From NCBI GenBank assembly GCA_003134855.1, contig PLCS01000012.1, positions 228,059 to 292,058 of the forward strand: a DNA stretch of 64,000 nucleotides, in the 5' to 3' direction. The translations under genes and the position numbers were made by a program. The notes beneath the pieces are model-generated. The model searched no databases. It was not told the DNA's origin and was given only the letters and a program-made list of their open reading frames with translations. Every line of letters begins with the position of its first letter. The first letter of the stretch is position 1. The stretch is from Acidobacteriaceae bacterium. Its GTDB lineage: Bacteria; Acidobacteriota; Terriglobia; Terriglobales; Acidobacteriaceae. This document shows, piece by piece, positions 61,619-64,000 of this stretch.

Positions 61619-63727
61619 ATGAGCGCTCGCAAGGAAGAAACTGCCGTGGCTCGCACCGTAGCTCTGAATCGTTGCCGGAACATCGGAATCATGGCGCACA
61701 TCGACGCCGGGAAGACGACTGCGACAGAGCGCATCCTGTATTACACGGGCATCACGCACCGCCTCGGCGAAGTGCATGAAGGCACGGCGACCATGGACTA
61801 CATGGAGCAGGAGCAGGAACGCGGCATCACGATTACCTCGGCGGCCACCACCTGCACGTGGAAAGACTACCTCATCAACATCATCGATACCCCGGGGCAC
61901 GTGGACTTTACCGCCGAGGTGGAGCGCAGCCTGCGCGTGCTGGACGGCGCAGTGGCGTTGTTTGATTCCGTTTCCGGCGTGCAGCCGCAGTCTGAGACCG
62001 TATGGCGCCAGGGCGACAAGTACAAGGTGCCGCGCATCTGCTTTATCAACAAGATGGACAAGAACGGCGCAGATTTCGAGCACGTTCTGGACACTATCCG
62101 CAAGCGCCTGGGCGCGCGGCCGGTCGCGTTGCAGATTCCCATCGGCGCGGAAGCCAACTTCAAAGGTGTCATCGACCTGATCGAGATGAATGCCGTTGTC
62201 TGGCACGATGAGACCCTAGGCGCCGAGTTCTCCATCGAGCCGATTCCCGCCGCATTGCGGAAGAAGGCCGAGGCCTTCCGCCTGCAGTTGATCGAGGTGA
62301 TCGCCGAGACCGACGATGTGTTGCTGGAAAAGTTTCTCGAGGGCGAGACGCCATCCATCGCCGAGCTCAAGGCCGGCATCCGCCAGGCCACTATCGATCT
62401 GAAGGTCTTCCCGGCGATCTGCGGAAGCGCCTTCAAGAACAAGGGCATCCAGACGCTGCTGGATGCGGTGGTGGATTACCTGCCCAGCCCACTCGACAAG
62501 CCCCCGGTCGAGGGCATCGATCCCCACCATCTCGGCCGCACGGTGGCGCGCAAGGCCGACGACAACGAGCCTCTTGCGGCCCTGGCCTTCAAGATCATCA
62601 ATGATCCCTTCGGCAAGCTGGGCTTTGTGCGCGTCTATTCGGGTTCGCTCAAGACCGGCGACACGGTACTCAATCCCCGCACCGGCAAGACTGAGCGCAT
62701 CGGCCGCCTGGTCAAGATGCACGCCAACAAGCGCGAGGACGTTTCCGAGATCATGGCTGGCGACATCTGCGCCTGCGTGGGCATGAAGGAACTGAAGACC
62801 GGCGACACGCTCTGCGCGCCGCATCATCCCATCGCCCTGGGCGCAATTACCTTCCCGGATACGGTGATCTCGGTCGCTATTGAGCCAAAGACCAAGGCCG
62901 ATCAGGAGAAGATGGGCGTGGCTCTGGCGCGGCTGGCCGACGAGGATCCCACCTTCAAGGTGCGGACCGATGAAGATTCCGGCCAGACGATCATCAGCGG
63001 CATGGGCGAGTTGCATCTGGAGATTCTCGTCGACCGCATGAGGCGCGAGCACAAGGTCGAGGCCAATGTGGGAGAACCCAAGGTCGCTTTCCGCGAGACC
63101 CTCCGCAAAAAGGCCGAGGCCGAGGGCAAGTACATCCGCCAGACTGGCGGCTCGGGCAACTACGGCCACTGCAAGCTGCGTGTCGAGCCGAATACGCCGG
63201 GCGCGGGCTACGAGTTCATTAACGCCATCAAGAGCGGTTCGATTCCCAAGGAGTTCATCAAGCCTATCGACCAGGGTGTGCAGGGCGCGCTCGAACTGGG
63301 CATTCTGGCCGGCTACCCCATCGTGGACGTGAAGGTGACGCTCTACGACGGCAGCTACCACGAAGTGGATTCCAACGAAATGGCCTTCAAATTCGCCGGC
63401 TCCATCGCCTTCAAGGAAGCCGCGCGCAAGGCCAGCCCCGTTCTTCTGGAGCCGGTGATGGCCGTCGAGGTCACCGTCCCCGAGGAGCATATGGGCGTAA
63501 TCATCGGCGACATCAACTCCCGCCGCGGGCGCATCGAGGGCATGGAGCACGCCGCCGGCTCGCAGGTGATCAAGGCGATTGTGCCGCTCAAGGAGATGTT
63601 CGGCTACGTGAACGACATTCGCTCGTCCACCCAGGGCCGCGCATCGTATTCAATGCAGTTTGCAAGGTATGAAGAGGCTCCGCGCATGATTGCCGACGAG
63701 ATTATCGGCCGGTCGCAGGGTAAGTAA
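61619..63727 (+). CDS. fusA: Elongation factor G
   Basis: A 702-residue translational GTPase. G1 [19 protein letters not shown], switch [15 protein letters not shown]3 [10 protein letters not shown]4 [12 protein letters not shown] and domains II-V to the end at full family length; late [22 protein letters not shown] is the domain IV/V landmark. GTG 61646 ([12 protein letters not shown]) is an alternative start that matches the usual family N-terminus and has AAGGAAG upstream; ATG 61619 begins directly after the repeat. Confidence 0.96.
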   Translation: MSARKEETAVARTVALNRCRNIGIMAHIDAGKTTATERILYYTGITHRLGEVHEGTATMDYMEQEQERGITITSAATTCTWKDYLINIIDTPGHVDFTAEVERSLRVLDGAVALFDSVSGVQPQSETVWRQGDKYKVPRICFINKMDKNGADFEHVLDTIRKRLGARPVALQIPIGAEANFKGVIDLIEMNAVVWHDETLGAEFSIEPIPAALRKKAEAFRLQLIEVIAETDDVLLEKFLEGETPSIAELKAGIRQATIDLKVFPAICGSAFKNKGIQTLLDAVVDYLPSPLDKPPVEGIDPHHLGRTVARKADDNEPLAALAFKIINDPFGKLGFVRVYSGSLKTGDTVLNPRTGKTERIGRLVKMHANKREDVSEIMAGDICACVGMKELKTGDTLCAPHHPIALGAITFPDTVISVAIEPKTKADQEKMGVALARLADEDPTFKVRTDEDSGQTIISGMGELHLEILVDRMRREHKVEANVGEPKVAFRETLRKKAEAEGKYIRQTGGSGNYGHCKLRVEPNTPGAGYEFINAIKSGSIPKEFIKPIDQGVQGALELGILAGYPIVDVKVTLYDGSYHEVDSNEMAFKFAGSIAFKEAARKASPVLLEPVMAVEVTVPEEHMGVIIGDINSRRGRIEGMEHAAGSQVIKAIVPLKEMFGYVNDIRSSTQGRASYSMQFARYEEAPRMIADEIIGRSQGK

Positions 63728-63779
63728 CAGGCGGTAAGGAAAGCGTTTAAGGAATTCAGGGACCGAAGAGGAGCAAGCC

Positions 63780-64000
63780 ATGGGCAAGGAAAAGTTTGAT
63801 CGCAGCAAGCCGCATGTGAACGTGGGGACGATTGGTCACATTGATCACGGCAAGACGACGTTGACGGCGGCCATCACCAAGGTGTTGCAGAAGCATAATC
63901 CGAAGAACAAGTTCCGCTCCTTCGACTCGATTGACAACGCGCCGGAAGAGCGCGAGCGGGGCATCACCATCGCCACTGCGCACGTGGAGTACGAGACCAA
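63780..64000 (+). CDS. tuf: Elongation factor Tu (partial, runs off window)
   Basis: The first 73 residues of EF-Tu: [20 protein letters not shown], the P-loop [14 protein letters not shown] and switch [28 protein letters not shown] precedes the ATG. Continues beyond base 64000. Last visible gene of rpsL-rpsG-fusA-tuf. Confidence 0.96.
   Translation, partial: MGKEKFDRSKPHVNVGTIGHIDHGKTTLTAAITKVLQKHNPKNKFRSFDSIDNAPEERERGITIATAHVEYET

Noticed and set aside
62216..63550. 444-residue minus-strand frame opposite fusA
   Set aside because: Complement of EF-G, whose motifs are complete on the plus strand.

Overview
The window looks like a chromosomal segment of a GC-rich acidobacterium, most likely class Terriglobia. 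This is an inference from the mix of genes (tricorn-like protease, HpnI-like glycosyltransferase, GH57/DUF3536, paired MacB-type permeases, decaheme cytochrome with MtrB-type barrel) and from the many short extragenic repeats; no 16S rRNA gene is present. The right end is the start of the classical str ribosomal operon (rpsL, rpsG, fusA, tuf), the last gene running off the window.

Layout. 1-1.7 kb: minus-strand genes of lower GC (membrane protein, translationally coupled MBL-fold hydrolase, small conserved protein), possibly accessory. 2.3-5.4 kb: arsenic island, acr3-arsC-arsM divergent from arsR. 5.6-20.5 kb: diguanylate cyclase, small proteins, RDD/SpoIIM pair, tricorn-like protease, two MacB-type permeases, HpnI-like glycosyltransferase, GH57 enzyme. 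20.6-21.8 kb: a decayed alkA fragment, a DUF4440 protein and a 308-bp MITE whose end abuts a Crp/Fnr regulator. 23.3-29.1 kb: electron-transfer cluster with a decaheme MtrA/DmsE cytochrome, an MtrB/PioB barrel, a monoheme cytochrome c and a membrane-anchored NapC-like hexaheme protein. 29.2-33.3 kb: RNB ribonuclease, an AT-rich gene with an AcrVA2-like C-terminal motif, a chimeric antitoxin relic and a ThuA-like protein. 33.5-46.7 kb: pyrR-pyrB-pyrC, alkA, aldehyde dehydrogenase, GH2, glyA, lipA, a deacetylase and a cytochrome lipoprotein. 47.3-49.8 kb: higBA, folP, a membrane protein and tRNA-Thr(CGU). 50.1-54.4 kb: a four-gene respiratory complex (polytopic membrane protein, Rieske protein, cytochrome b, CydA-like protein with a c-type heme tail). 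54.5-59.9 kb: thiol/rhodanese proteins, rsmI, a degenerate M50-CBS protein, rsmD and a lipoprotein. 60.4-64 kb: str operon.

The strongest system-level idea: the regulator at 21.8-22.6 kb carries the CRP-like recognition-helix residues R-E-T-V-x-R, and four intergenic TGTGA-N6-TCAC type palindromes lie upstream of the regulator itself, the MtrA/MtrB cluster, the Rieske/cytochrome b cluster (here a perfect consensus) and a small Cys-rich protein. This suggests one regulon joining a possible outer-membrane electron conduit with a quinol-oxidising complex. N-terminal cysteines (C25, C28, C37) could make the regulator redox-sensitive.

The window is also rich in small non-coding repeats: a TA-flanked MITE, a hairpin shared at two sites with two covarying base pairs, a CCCACCCT/AGGGTGGGGCACCC hairpin family, TAGC/CTAG-rich hairpins sitting inside the pyr and str operons, and CAGTGA-type degenerate arrays. 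No CRISPR array, rRNA gene or intact transposase was seen.
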